From assembly GCA_905178155.1 (NCBI GenBank), contig CAJINV010000013.1, positions 1,926,281 through 1,990,280 on the forward strand: a stretch of DNA of 64,000 nt. Reading direction: 5' to 3'. Below are positions 1-10,900 of the stretch, piece by piece. The position numbers and the translations under genes are program-made. The notes below the pieces were generated by a model. The model was not told the origin of the DNA, did not search any database, and worked only from the letters and a program-made list of their open reading frames with translations. The stretch's first letter is position 1, and each line of letters starts with the position of its first letter. This DNA comes from Amoebophrya sp. A120 (taxonomy: Eukaryota > Sar > Dinophyceae > Syndiniales > Amoebophryaceae).

Positions 1-1270
1 GGTCGGTGTTTTTTTGTGGTGAAGCGCGAGAGCAGGGGGCAGTAGATCGGTAACGCTCGCAGAACGGGGCAACACGCTGAAGGGAAAGGAGATGAACAAG
101 CAGCATTGGGAGCAACGTGGACAATCGTCTGTTTGTGGAAAATGGACAAGCGGCAGCGCAAAGTAGGGTAAGTACTTCTCATGCCATGGACTAATTTTGT
201 CAAAATCAAACATCACACTACAGGTCAAAAATCCGAAAATTCAAAATCTTTGAAGTTAGTTTGAAATTGATTTGAAATCAAATTAGTTCCTGGGCGGATT
301 TGATATAAGAAAAGGGAGAAGGGGATGAACGGGCGACCCGAGAGAGAAAAAAATGAGAGGGTACAACTGTGAGCAGCGAACTAAAGTGGAGACGGAGTTG
401 CTCCAGATAATAATAGATCGTTCCCCACAGAGAAAAAGAATTCGAGTGCAGATGGCAAAAAGCGTAAAACGTTTTTGAATTCTTTTTTCCGCATAGGTGT
501 ATGACGAGCGATAGATACTCTTGAGATTGCACCGTGGATCAAATAAATCGGAGTGGTTTAATGGATCGGAGCGACGGTACAGAGAGTATCATGAATGTGA
601 ACTACAAAGGAACAACATCGAGTGACAAGTCGAGCGACCCCGACAGAAATGGAGCGAGCCTTTCCTTGGCATGGTTTTCCACGAAGGATGAGGTAGCTTG
701 AGTAGTGAGAGTAAGAAAAGCAGTTGCGGTGCAGAAATAGATTTTCTACCTCGTGCCTTGCGTTGCCGTTTCGTGTTTTGTACCTGTAGGGAAGTCGACC
801 TCGACGCTGATGTGCCTGTCATTGCGTCTTTGGCTGTTTTGCACTGCTTGTGTCCCTTGCCGATGCAGCTTGTATTTAGACGAGAGTTGCGTTGTTGATG
901 GTTGAGAAAAGCGGATTCGCCCTTTTCCGTGTCGTCATACTCCAGGAATGATTCTCCGGCTTCCCCCCATCCCCTCGGCTATCAGACCGAATTTTGAAAC
1001 GAAAAGGCAAAAAGGTAAAACATTCAAATCCTACAAGCAGCTGCTGCATTGCTAATTCATGTAATTCATCGCTTCTCCACGACAGTCTGAGGCGTACTTA
1101 CTTAGTAGGTGCAGCACCCACTTTCTTTGATAAATTTGTATTTGAAGGAAAGTGCAGTCAGTCTGTGGAAGATCCAGAATTCATCTTAGGCGAAGATTCT
1201 ATACCATTTGTTTTTGTGTCGGGCCCCCTACAGAGCTCCATTGAATTAGAGATAGTACTACTAACTTATC
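1..1270. other. No firm gene; left edge and upstream region
   Basis: No convincing coding region is seen. A GGGTAAGTACTT donor-like string near 168-180 could be the 3' end of an exon of a gene lying to the left, but the preceding 170 bases hold only short open frames. The rest is mixed sequence without similarity I recognise and probably includes the 5' region of the gene that starts at 1271. Confidence 0.4.
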
Positions 1271-3352
1271 ATGGGTGGCGCGTGTGGCACCCAACGGCCC
1301 CGCGCGGGCGACCCGGTCACGGCCCTTGCCCCAGAACAGCGGGTGAAAAAAGCGGATGGTAATAATTCGCCGAACGACATGAAAAATGTTGCCTCCTCCA
1401 CCAGGCAGCCTAGCAGCTACGCCATGTCGGGCTCCGAGTTGAGGGACCAGAAGCTGCATCCCCCCACGAAAATCGGTTTCTTCGACGGCCATGCGGCGAC
1501 GAACAACAACTCCCACGCGGAATCCTCCGAAACTGAGGCGGAAATGAACCACAGTCGCACGAATGACCCACTATCGGGCGGGACCTCCACGGAACTCGAG
1601 AACAAGTCGGCCAGCACAACCGCAAACTCGACCATGGAGGGGTTTTTCGTGCCGCCACCCGCGCGAGGTCGGGGCCGAACGCCCGGAGGTGCGACGTCAC
1701 GAGGATCCGCGAACGAGGAAAAGACAACTAGCAAGTCAAAGTTTCGCTCCTTCGAAATGCTCGAAAAGCTCGAATCCAGATCGAGGTCCAACTCCAAGAC
1801 CCGGGCGGACGCGCCGAGCCACCTGGGATATGGAGGCGAAATGAGTGATCTTCATCTTCTTCCCGGCTGCTGCTAGTCCTGAAAATAAAAGAGGCAGCCT
1901 GTGGAGGTCTTCGTGCCGATTCGCCAACTCTAGGGCTCTTTTTGATGTGATTCACAGCGTCCACCAAAAATTACGCCAGACTGATTTCTGGCGTGCTTTA
2001 TTTTGCATGTCAATACAGAGGGACATAGGAAATTCGCATGACCCACAGGCAGCTGCGACTTTATTTCTTAGGGGTAGCAGCAGCCCCTATTAAGTAGAGC
2101 TAGAGTAAGATCACTCATTTGCCCTTTATATGGGAAGCTACCGGTCGCAGAGCCGCGGAAACCTGCGGAAAACCGAAAAGGACATGCTCAACTACGCAAA
2201 CAGGAACTACGAGAGCCACTTGAACCAGATCGGCGGAGAGCAACACGATAGTAACAGCACATCAAACGCCGGCACAGGAGGAGGCAAAACGGGGGGAAGC
2301 TCCCTGCACCAGCCCATGAACGCTGGCACTCCGATCGGCATGACGAACCCGCACGAGAAGCTGTTGCCGAAGCAGGGCTCCTCGCAGACGACCTCTGCCC
2401 GCGTCGAGTACGCGCAAGATCGCACGATGCGCGGGCGACTTTTGTACTACGGCGTCGATTTTTATGAAAGCGAAATTGTGCGTCACACTCACATCTGCAG
2501 CGTTTTGCAAGGCCAAGCGCCTGGCAGAACGTTTCTGATGCGACTGTGGTGCACAGTTTGGCTTTCATAATTTTGGTATCGCGAAGAAAGTTGCGGACTT
2601 TGCGGACATGAAAACGGACAGCTCCCAAGGCAACGCGCTCGCGTTGCCAAAAGCGAACTATGCGAGTGCACAACTCCCCCTCGTCGACGATCCTTGATAA
2701 AGGACTTTAAGCAGCAAAAGAATGGAAATGCCGAGACAACAGCGCGTCTGCGTTTTTACAAAAAGTCTAGGCATGGTTGTTCCGTGCTATAAATAGCTCG
2801 ACATGCAAGGTATTTTTACAAAAACCTGGAGCTGTTGTACTTTCGCATTTTATGTACAGAGGCACGGCACCAGGGGGACCTGTGCACTCCGATACATACT
2901 TGGACCAGGGTACTTCGCTGTCGTTTTTGTGGCAGTGTGTGGAGTTCGCGAATCTCTCGCACGGAGAAGAAGACCAGGCGTTAGCCAAGTTGGCTAACTT
3001 TTTCCAATATGCATCGCAAAAGCATATGACTAGACTAGTGGATGATCTCTCAGCATGGTGCTCGTCAGCTAGGTGAGCAGAAGAAAGTTATGTATTGTCT
3101 GAACCTGTGACAGGCTGTCAGTAAGAAATTGCAATCTTCGACAGAAGTACAACTGGGAAGACGAACGACTACAATCGTACTTTTGCGATGCATATCCAAG
3201 AAGAGGAATTTGGCCGGCTTACCAAGTCGCAGCAGAAGCGCTGTCAGGAACTCACCGGTCGCGCGATGGACTTTCTCAATGCGCAGAACGGGAGCATGAA
3301 CCCAAACGGTGCAGCAGGTCCGGGATTATCACACAGAAAATTGCTAACATAG
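1271..3352 (+). CDS. Unknown 449-aa protein, possibly N-myristoylated (5 exons)
   Basis: I do not recognise the family. Exons: 1271-1828, 2136-2462, 2575-2658, 2900-3072, 3145-3352, giving 450 codons with stop. The first three introns are introner elements; the last (3073-3144, 72 bp) is a normal GT-AG intron. The protein starts MGGACG, so the glycine after Met could be myristoylated with a palmitoylatable Cys beside it; this is inference. The first 260 or so residues are Ser/Thr/Asn/Gly-rich and probably disordered. From about residue 270 the sequence is more regular and helical (LSFLWQCVEFANLSHGEED, then KLANFFQYASQKHMTRLVDD), ending in a charged helix (EEEFGRLTKSQQKRC). A membrane-attached structural or trafficking protein is possible but unproven. 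The exon joins rest on target duplications and frame, so the model is fairly secure while the function is open. Confidence 0.7.
1829..2130 (+). mobile_element. Introner element, TSD TGGGA
   Basis: A 302-bp intron element. Left end TATGGAGGCGAAATGAGTG and right end (reverse complement) TATAAAGGGCAAATGAGTG form a 24-bp inverted repeat; the inner 14 bp (1839-1852 and 2107-2120) are identical. It is flanked by TGGGA at 1824-1828 and 2131-2135. Removing it with one TGGGA copy joins exon 1 to exon 2 in frame. No GT-AG pair exists at the duplication. Confidence 0.85.
2463..2569 (+). mobile_element. Short introner, GTGCGTCAC family, TSD ATTTT
   Basis: A 107-bp element with ends TATGAAAGCGAAATTGTGCG and, inverted, TATGAAAGCCAAACTGTGC, between exact ATTTT copies at 2458-2462 and 2570-2574. 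The same family occurs at 6774-6883. Removal restores the frame (GAT TTT then GGT ATC). Confidence 0.82.
2659..2894 (+). mobile_element. Introner, GTGCACAACTCCCCC family
   Basis: Left end TATGCGAGTGCACAACTCCC and inverted right end TATCGGAGTGCACAGGTCCC. The flanking 5-mers (CGAAC, CATAC) have diverged, so this looks like an older insertion. Removing 241 bp keeps the frame. A relative with nearly perfect ends lies at 6974-7246. Confidence 0.72.
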
Positions 3353-4923
3353 TAAATCAAAGTGCCACTTCTTTGTGACGCAACAGACTAAATGTTGAGT
3401 TTCGATTTGTATGCAAGAAAGTAAGTCGGTTATGATAATATCATAACCGACTTTATATCATAGTATTGATATATCCATTGTTGACACGGTAAAAGAAGTA
3501 GAAGATCTGCGGCAAGTGCGAGCCCATAGCGGTCGCTTGATGAGAATCAGTGAGATTGCATGCACGAGGACACAAAATTTTTCCTGTTACTAACTAGATT
3601 CATCGCGGTTGCACCATGATCACAATGCAGAGGCACGATCATGCTTTTAGCTTTTTTCTGAAGGATAGTTCTTCGGAAATAAGTACGGGGGGAGCATTCC
3701 GCCGCCACCGCCGATGCCAACGCTGAACAAGAATTAGATTGATAGATTGGATGACTTCCGATTCCATTTCCTCTACCTCCAAGAACCAACTCTCCACGGC
3801 CGCGCTTTCATCTCAATCAAAAAAGCGAATATTTGTAGCACGACTTAGTATCTCTATCTATGTCTATGTCACTATGCGTATGCATGGCTACAAACAAATA
3901 CAAACCTCCACGCGTCGCCTGAAGCCACTACCTTGCTTTATTGCGTCTTTGTTTCTAGATGATGAACTTTCTATACTCTCTACCTGCAGAACTTTTTCTT
4001 GAATTTGTTTCGTCGAGCTAAAGTGAAATAGAATCTTTCTGATTATAGTACAATTATAGTACAACAAGTCTCCCACCTTCTGCATGCAGACTGTTACTGT
4101 TTTTTACGAAAATATTAAATTTGACGCTCCTATCGTGCAAAACTCAACTACTTTCGTTGTTAAAAAAGCCCAACAGTGCATCCTGACAAACTCCTGCTTG
4201 ATAGTTTTACCCAATAAAAATCAGCTCGCTGAGGAATGACCGCACAACGATCGAAATTCGCTGGATAGTAGAATGCTCCGTCTAGTCCTCTAGGCGCGGC
4301 GAGCAAACAAAATTGTATCGTTGTGGGGTGGTCAAGAACAACATCATCGTGATTCGGTGGAGAGCATGGTAGTTGTACTCATGAAATTAGTTCTGGGTCT
4401 TGCAGCTCTGCTTGGGTGGTCGTGCAGTCTTCCTCCTTTTCGGTCGTCTTTTTGCCTTACGTTGTCGTGATCATCCGCCACTCAGTCGGGGTAAAAAGAA
4501 ACTCGTTCCGATTCGACGAGGGAAAAGAGAAAAACATGGCACCTCGGGGCGTTCTTTAGTTGATGTCATGGAGGATTGTGCAGCTTAGCGATTCTCCCTT
4601 CTGAAGTCACGTCTCTACTCAGCTCTCTTGTGAGTGTTTCGCTAAGTCTAAGTTTCCATGTTTTCTCAAAGCGTCAAAATGATTTTGAAAAACTAAGAGT
4701 ACAAGTAGATTGCATCAACATGGAGCTACGAATAGGATTGGGTAGTGACAGTGAGTTTTGTTTGGGGGTAGCAGGTCGCGCAGACCACCCGAGCACGAGC
4801 TGCTCGCTGCGCCAGTGCGTGGCGCCCTTTGATATATTAAAGTAAACGTAAAGCACTTCCAATGCTTGTCTGCCTTGCTGGGCGATCTTCATATCATTGG
4901 AAGAAACAGGATTTAACAACAAG
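3353..4923. other. Intergenic, no gene seen
   Basis: AT-richer DNA with many stops in all frames. Short open frames are not supported by composition or motifs. A small inverted repeat (GTCGGTTATGATA with TATCATAACCGAC, about 3424-3453) could form a hairpin, perhaps at the 3' end of the preceding gene; its role is unknown. Confidence 0.5.
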
Positions 4924-7900
4924 ATGATGATGGTGCTGGCGAGGAGCGCGTCGAGGTCTTTATCGACAGCGGGGCCGCTTTTTTATCTTCAACATCATCT
5001 TACGAAGAGATCTCTTTCTGCGCGAAGCCTCCGACACCGTCTTCTCATTCCCTGTTTCCTCTTGACCTTGATAGCGCGGGAAGTAGCTGTTGTGCAGATG
5101 ACATCAAACGGAGTCGGACTTGTAGAAGAGGAGCAGCCTGATGAAAATGATTATACTGGAGGACGAGGTGGTCTTCATTTTGGTTTTGGTCCGTCTAGCA
5201 GCTGGCAAGGGCGACGAGGGGGCCATACGCTTGCAGGTGAAGATGTTGGAGAAGAGGAACACATCGTGGCAAGTGGAACTACAACTCCATCCCGGGTGCA
5301 TATTTTCACGCACGATCGGGCTTCCACCTCCACGTCCTCCGAGCATGAAAGTACAACAAATTTGGCCGCGTTTGAGGAAAGACAAAGACAGCAATTGCAC
5401 AACTATGGTCATCTACAACAACTTCACGCTGCTACTGCTAGTTCATCTTTCCTCGGAGAAGTTGACGCGAAAAACACGAAAGAGCATCCTACGACGAGCG
5501 GCCATCGACGTGTAGTGGCGGGCCGCAAAATAAATGCCGCAGTGGTCGAAAATGATGGCGCGGTAGATGTGCACGAACAAGACGAGAAGATCGGCGCAAG
5601 ACGGGTCGTCGTGCAAGAGGACGGCAGCACTAGTAGTGCCGGTGTTTTTGGGCGGATGAACAGCGACGTGATGAATAGTAACTACGGGGGCGAGGACGAG
5701 AGCCACTATGCTAACGTCGAGGACGACGAGAATTCGCATTCGACACAAACAAGCGTCGAAGCGATGTTTTTGCAACAAGGGGACAACCTCGTGCATGCGA
5801 GCAACCACGAGAACGTCGCATTCGACGAGGTGGACCACACGGACCCAGCACCAGCATCAAGAAAGTCAACGACATCTGCAGCAGGAAGGCCGGCGCGCTT
5901 TGAAAAAAGTACTTCTCAAGGGGTGGAAAATAATATTTCTCCGGGAAGCACCACCACGACAAGTTCGAAAGTAGGACGCGGCGCATCATCAGCACTTCTC
6001 GAACTACAGGCCGCGGCGGCGGGGGTGCAAGAAGCAGGAGATGTTGAGCAGGACTACGCACGACGAGACGAGGACTCTGCACCCGAGGCGCAGCGAGAAG
6101 TAGGAGCGGTGCGGACTCCTGCAGCTGCTGCTGCTGGTTCCTCTAGTTCTTCATCTGCCTTGTCTTCCGCTACGGGGTTAGTTGTAGGTGCCGCGGCACC
6201 ACCAGCTGCCTCTCCACCTGCTCCGGCCGCGTTTGCGGACCTGTTGCGGCAGCAGCGGGAGTGGTTTGAGGAGCGAATGAATGTAGTCGAAGGGGAGTTG
6301 CAGGAGCTGAAAGACAAGCGTGCCGAGGATTTGCGGGAGGAGGAAGGGATGCGGAAAAAGATCCGGGACGCCGGCGCCGTGAACGAGGCGATGCTGGCCC
6401 GGCTAGTGGCCCTGAACGCGGGGCAGCAGCGCGCCTTCTTTGCCTGGTCCTCGGTCATTCTCACCATCGCGATTGTGTGCATCGTGATGGGCCTCATCCT
6501 GCCGGTCCGCATGGTGTTTCTTCCCGAGGTGGTGGTCAACCCGCGGGACGCGTCGCAGCGCTTCGTGCTGTTGCCCTGGGACTTTGCCGAGCACGGGACT
6601 TTGTCCTCCGTGGTGCAGATCACGGGCACCCCAGAGGGCAAAATTTGGTCCGCGGCACTGGTGATGTACAGCGCTAGCGTCCTCCTGTCGCGCTACACGT
6701 TGGAAGTGCACCGCCCGTGGTGTCCCTGGTCGGACCAGGGAACCGCAGCGAACAATGTGCAAGTTATCCTGCTTGTGAAAACGAAACTGTGCGTCACCGT
6801 CACATCAGAAACGCTTTGCAAGGCGCTTGTTTTCACACCAAAACGCTTCTGATGTGACTGTGACGCACAGTTTCGCTGTCATACTGCCGGCTGCCCAGTC
6901 CGTAACCGAGGTGGCGCTGCGGATCCTCTGGCTGGTGTTTCCCGTCGTCTGTTTCTGCTTCGCCGCGATGGTCTACGAGAATGCACAACTCCCCCTCCCC
7001 CTCATTTTTATATGCAAAATACCGAATTAGATTTTGAAATTTATATTTAAATTTTTCATTTTCACCTCTTCCTTGCCTTCATTAAGCACTCTGCGGATGG
7101 CAAGTTTTGGACGCTCACACGGGACTGCAATCCATGTCTGGGTTATTTGTCATGCAAAAGCTACATTTGTGCTATTGCTTTTGCTGCTGCAGCTCATGCC
7201 ATCTACTTCAATAACTGAGGGGGAGGGGGAGTTGTGCACTCTCATACGGCCCCAGCGGCGAGTTATGAAAGGAAAAAGATTGACGAGCAGGAGGAGGAGG
7301 ATGTGGAAGATAGCGGAGAAGATGAAGTACCACCCTCCGCGTTTGCAGAGGTACAAAATCAAACTGAAGAGGCACAGTCACTCCTCGCCGCGTCAGCGAC
7401 TTTTTCACAAGTGGAGCAACCTGGTGAGAAGTTCTCTATGACAAGGAGCAGCCCACAGAACGAGCAGGCTTCCGTCGATAAAAGTGATGTACTAGAAGTG
7501 GGAGATGAGGGCGGCGGGGACGAGCGAAGCGCTCCAAAAAAACTTGTGACTGCCCGCATTTTCGTGCGGTTCTTTCTTTTCGAAAACGCTTGCAGGGCTG
7601 CGTCGTTCACTGCGACTCAGCCCTCCGGAAAACACAGCCGGCCCTACCGCAATCGGCGCTGTTTTGGCGCCTTGCTGACACGGTTTCTTGGCTTTGGCAG
7701 GGCCGCCAGTTCTCCGTTGTTCCGCCCCTTTCGGAACGGCCTCTGTTTGCAAGGGCGCGCGTAGGCGTGGATGTGTCCCGATGCCTCGCGCGCTGGTATG
7801 GTCGCCACAGGCTCTCCTCCCTGGCCCTTGCTTATTCTTCTTACTTTCGACAGACCGACGAAGCTTTTGGCTTCGGCTGGCGCATGTCTCTTCACAAATG

Positions 7901-10900
7901 CCCCGCCATCTGATAGATACAACCCTTTGCCTTTGCGTGGGTCTGACTGCGGGATCAGCTGTGCATTGGGAATGCCCTCAGAGGGACATGCGGTGAGAAT
8001 GTGTCCCGAACCTGCGCAGGATGTTGTCGCGGAGGCCTTTGCGCCCTGTGCAATAGTGCGCTGCCTAATCAATGTCATTCCCGACGGCAGAGTGCGCGCC
8101 GCATTGGCCAAGTTGGCCCGCCAGCGCTTGCCGCGCGAGAAGAATTTCGTTGGCGCCGGGGCTTCCGGCAGGCGGGAGCCCGCCGACCTCGCAGCCATTG
8201 CAGGCACTGCGCGGCGACCCAAGGCGGCCAGATTTTGGCTTCTGGCCGCCCGCCTGCGTAGGTTCGGTTGGCAGGAATGAAGGTGCGAGAAGGCGCGGCC
8301 AAAATCTGCGTGAAGGCACCAAAAGAATTGGCAAAACGCAAGCCAATCCGCATGCTACAGACCCGAAAAAATGGGAGACTTTCCGGACTTAGCCGCTTTG
8401 CGGCACATTTCTTGGCCCGCGCAAGTTTTTCGGACTTTCGCGGAGGACGTTTTGCTCCAAGGACTTGCAAAAAACTTGTGAGAACACTTGCAAACGAGAC
8501 GCCTTTTTTTCGCCTCCCGCTCGTTCGCCCCACGGTATGGTGGGCGGAGCCTTCAAATTTGCAAGTTTTCTGCAAGTTTTTTGCAAGTCTTTTGCAAGTC
8601 CCGGCGCAAGTTTTTTGCAAGTCCTTGGAGGCAAACATCCGCGCCAGGACTTGCAAGACCCGGACTTCCGGGAGTCCTTCCACCGAAAACGCCTAAGTCC
8701 GGAAAACAGCAGCGCTTTTCGTGCCCATACCATGCTGATTCGCCTGGTTTTTTGGGTCGTTTTCGTGCGCCGGCGCGAGTTGCCCGCGGCGCAAACCTCC
8801 TGGCGGAGGCTTCCCAAGCTGCCTAGCAATGGTCGCCTTCCCTGGCTGCGCAGCACCTGGGGTGGCCGTTGTTCTCGGAGTAAATGCGCCGGCCATGGTT
8901 GTCTTTCGATTCTGCTCTCAGAATGCCTGCGCGGCTTCGGGCGAGCGGTTTCTTTGGCAGAGCGGGGCTTCTGCGTGCACAGCCAGGTAGGCAGCCCCCT
9001 ATGGCCACGGCCTTGCGCCCTCCACGGCTAGCCTAGGGCAGCAGGGTTTTGGGGCGTGGTCTGCCTCGCCCCGCCCAAGCCGGCAGGCTGGCAGGTGTGC
9101 CCGGCGCCCTCCCTTGGTAACCTCGCGGTGCCTTATTAGTGTCTCTACCGGCGTGCACCTGCTTCACCTGGCAGGGGCCTTGGCGTTGCCTCCCCTTGCC
9201 TCCTTCGGGCGTGTGGTGCGGCTGTGGCTTCGCCTCTTCTGAAGAGGCCAGCCGAGCAATGCCAATTTTTGCCGGCCGCCAGGCCATGGTGGATAATGTT
9301 GCCCCCGCTCTATTGCTGGCTGTGCGGGTGCGGCGTGCCACACCATGCAGGATGGACCCGGGACACATTGGGGCCGCACCGTATGGCGGCCTGTATTTCT
9401 GGCCAATGAGGTGCCGGGGCCTGGGCCAGCGTGTGATGGCGGCTGTGGCAAGAATGGCGGCAGGGCACGGCCGCCACGCTTCTGCCAGCCCAGTGCGTCT
9501 TTTTTGCTGTGTTGGCGCCGCCGGGCTTCCAGCCAGCGGCGCCGTGCGCATTCGCCCCCGAACGGGCGCGGGGGGACAGGCTAGCGCCACCCGGCCGGGC
9601 CACCCACGAAAAAAAACGCCCCGGAGGGCGGCGCCGGGATTCTACAGATGCTTGTGGCGCCTGCCGCCTGCTGCTGAAAAAGTCGTATGCGCGCAAGTTT
9701 TGCGCAAGTCCGCAGCAAGTTCTGGAATCGTCTCGCGCTATCCACCGTTTTGGCTCTAATAGAAGTGGGAGATGAGGGCGGCGGGGACGAGCGAAGCGCT
9801 CCCCCCGGGGGCACAGCCGGGTTACCAAGGAGTGCGCCTTTCTGACCTGTCCGCGCAGGGCCCCGGAAAGGGACAAATTTATGGGTAGAGCCCCACATCT
9901 ACCAGTGATTTTTACAGTCACAAACATAAATTTAGTTGTTATTGCTATGGTTGGTTAAAAGGGCACTTTCCCCGTCCTTCGTCTAGTTGGTTATAACTCA
10001 CAGTTTTGTACCAGCAATAACAAGCGCCATGTCCTTTGCCAAGTCGGTACGCGGTTTTGTTCTGACCTGTGGTGTTTCTTCTTCCCGTATCAGTCTGAAG
10101 ATCTCACATGGTGGTAAGTGAAATATCCGTCAGGGCAGTGTTCGTCTTAGTGTCATACAGTGTTAGTCTCTTTACCTATAGGCGTTGTTCGTCCCCGATT
10201 CTGTTACTTACTGCTGGTTCTGTGGTGCGTATACAGGTTTGTGTCCGTCGTCAAGTTCTTCCTGGTTTGTTTTTTTTTCATGTCGTCTGACCCTTTTTTT
10301 GACTCATATGGACTCCTGAAGGGATCGCTCTATCGTGATTTTTGGTGCCCGGCTCGGTTGGTGGTAGTTCTTGCTCGAAAGTCAGACACTGGCAGCACCC
10401 TAAATTTCTGAAATTCCCGCCCTAAATTTTCATGCATGAGTCTGGTCATCTAAGATCATCTGTGCCTGTGGTCTGTGTTTGCATTAACTTCATTCGCATA
10501 AGAATGCTTACTTTTTTGCCCTCGGTCCCTGCAGATTTTGCTTGTCGGTTGTACCGCGACAATGACAGCACTGCAAATCTTTCTTAAGTTTCGGCTGTGC
10601 TGCCTGTGGCCAGGTCAAAAATTTTGGTGCGTCACATGGCAAAATTGACTTTTTTCGTGCGGGTTTTTTTCGGTCCTTTTCGGTCCTTCGTCCTGATTCG
10701 TACTCGGGCTCCAGCTTTCATGACTAGCGTCGTTCCTGGAAGGTTAAATGTTGTCCATCCTTTTTTGGTTTCTCAACTTCTACTGGTATTGCTCTCTGGT
10801 TTCTCTGAGCTCTCCTGTAAGTCTATTCAGAAATCAATAGCGAAGAGGTTCACAAAATGTCCAGCTAAGTCTTGTTTGTCAGTTTCTAGCTCGGGCGCGC

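Noticed and set aside
7644-9927. Several open frames of 150-206 codons on both strands in the GC-rich intron
   Set aside because: Explained by the scarcity of stops in GC-rich DNA; overlapping frames on both strands and no domain.
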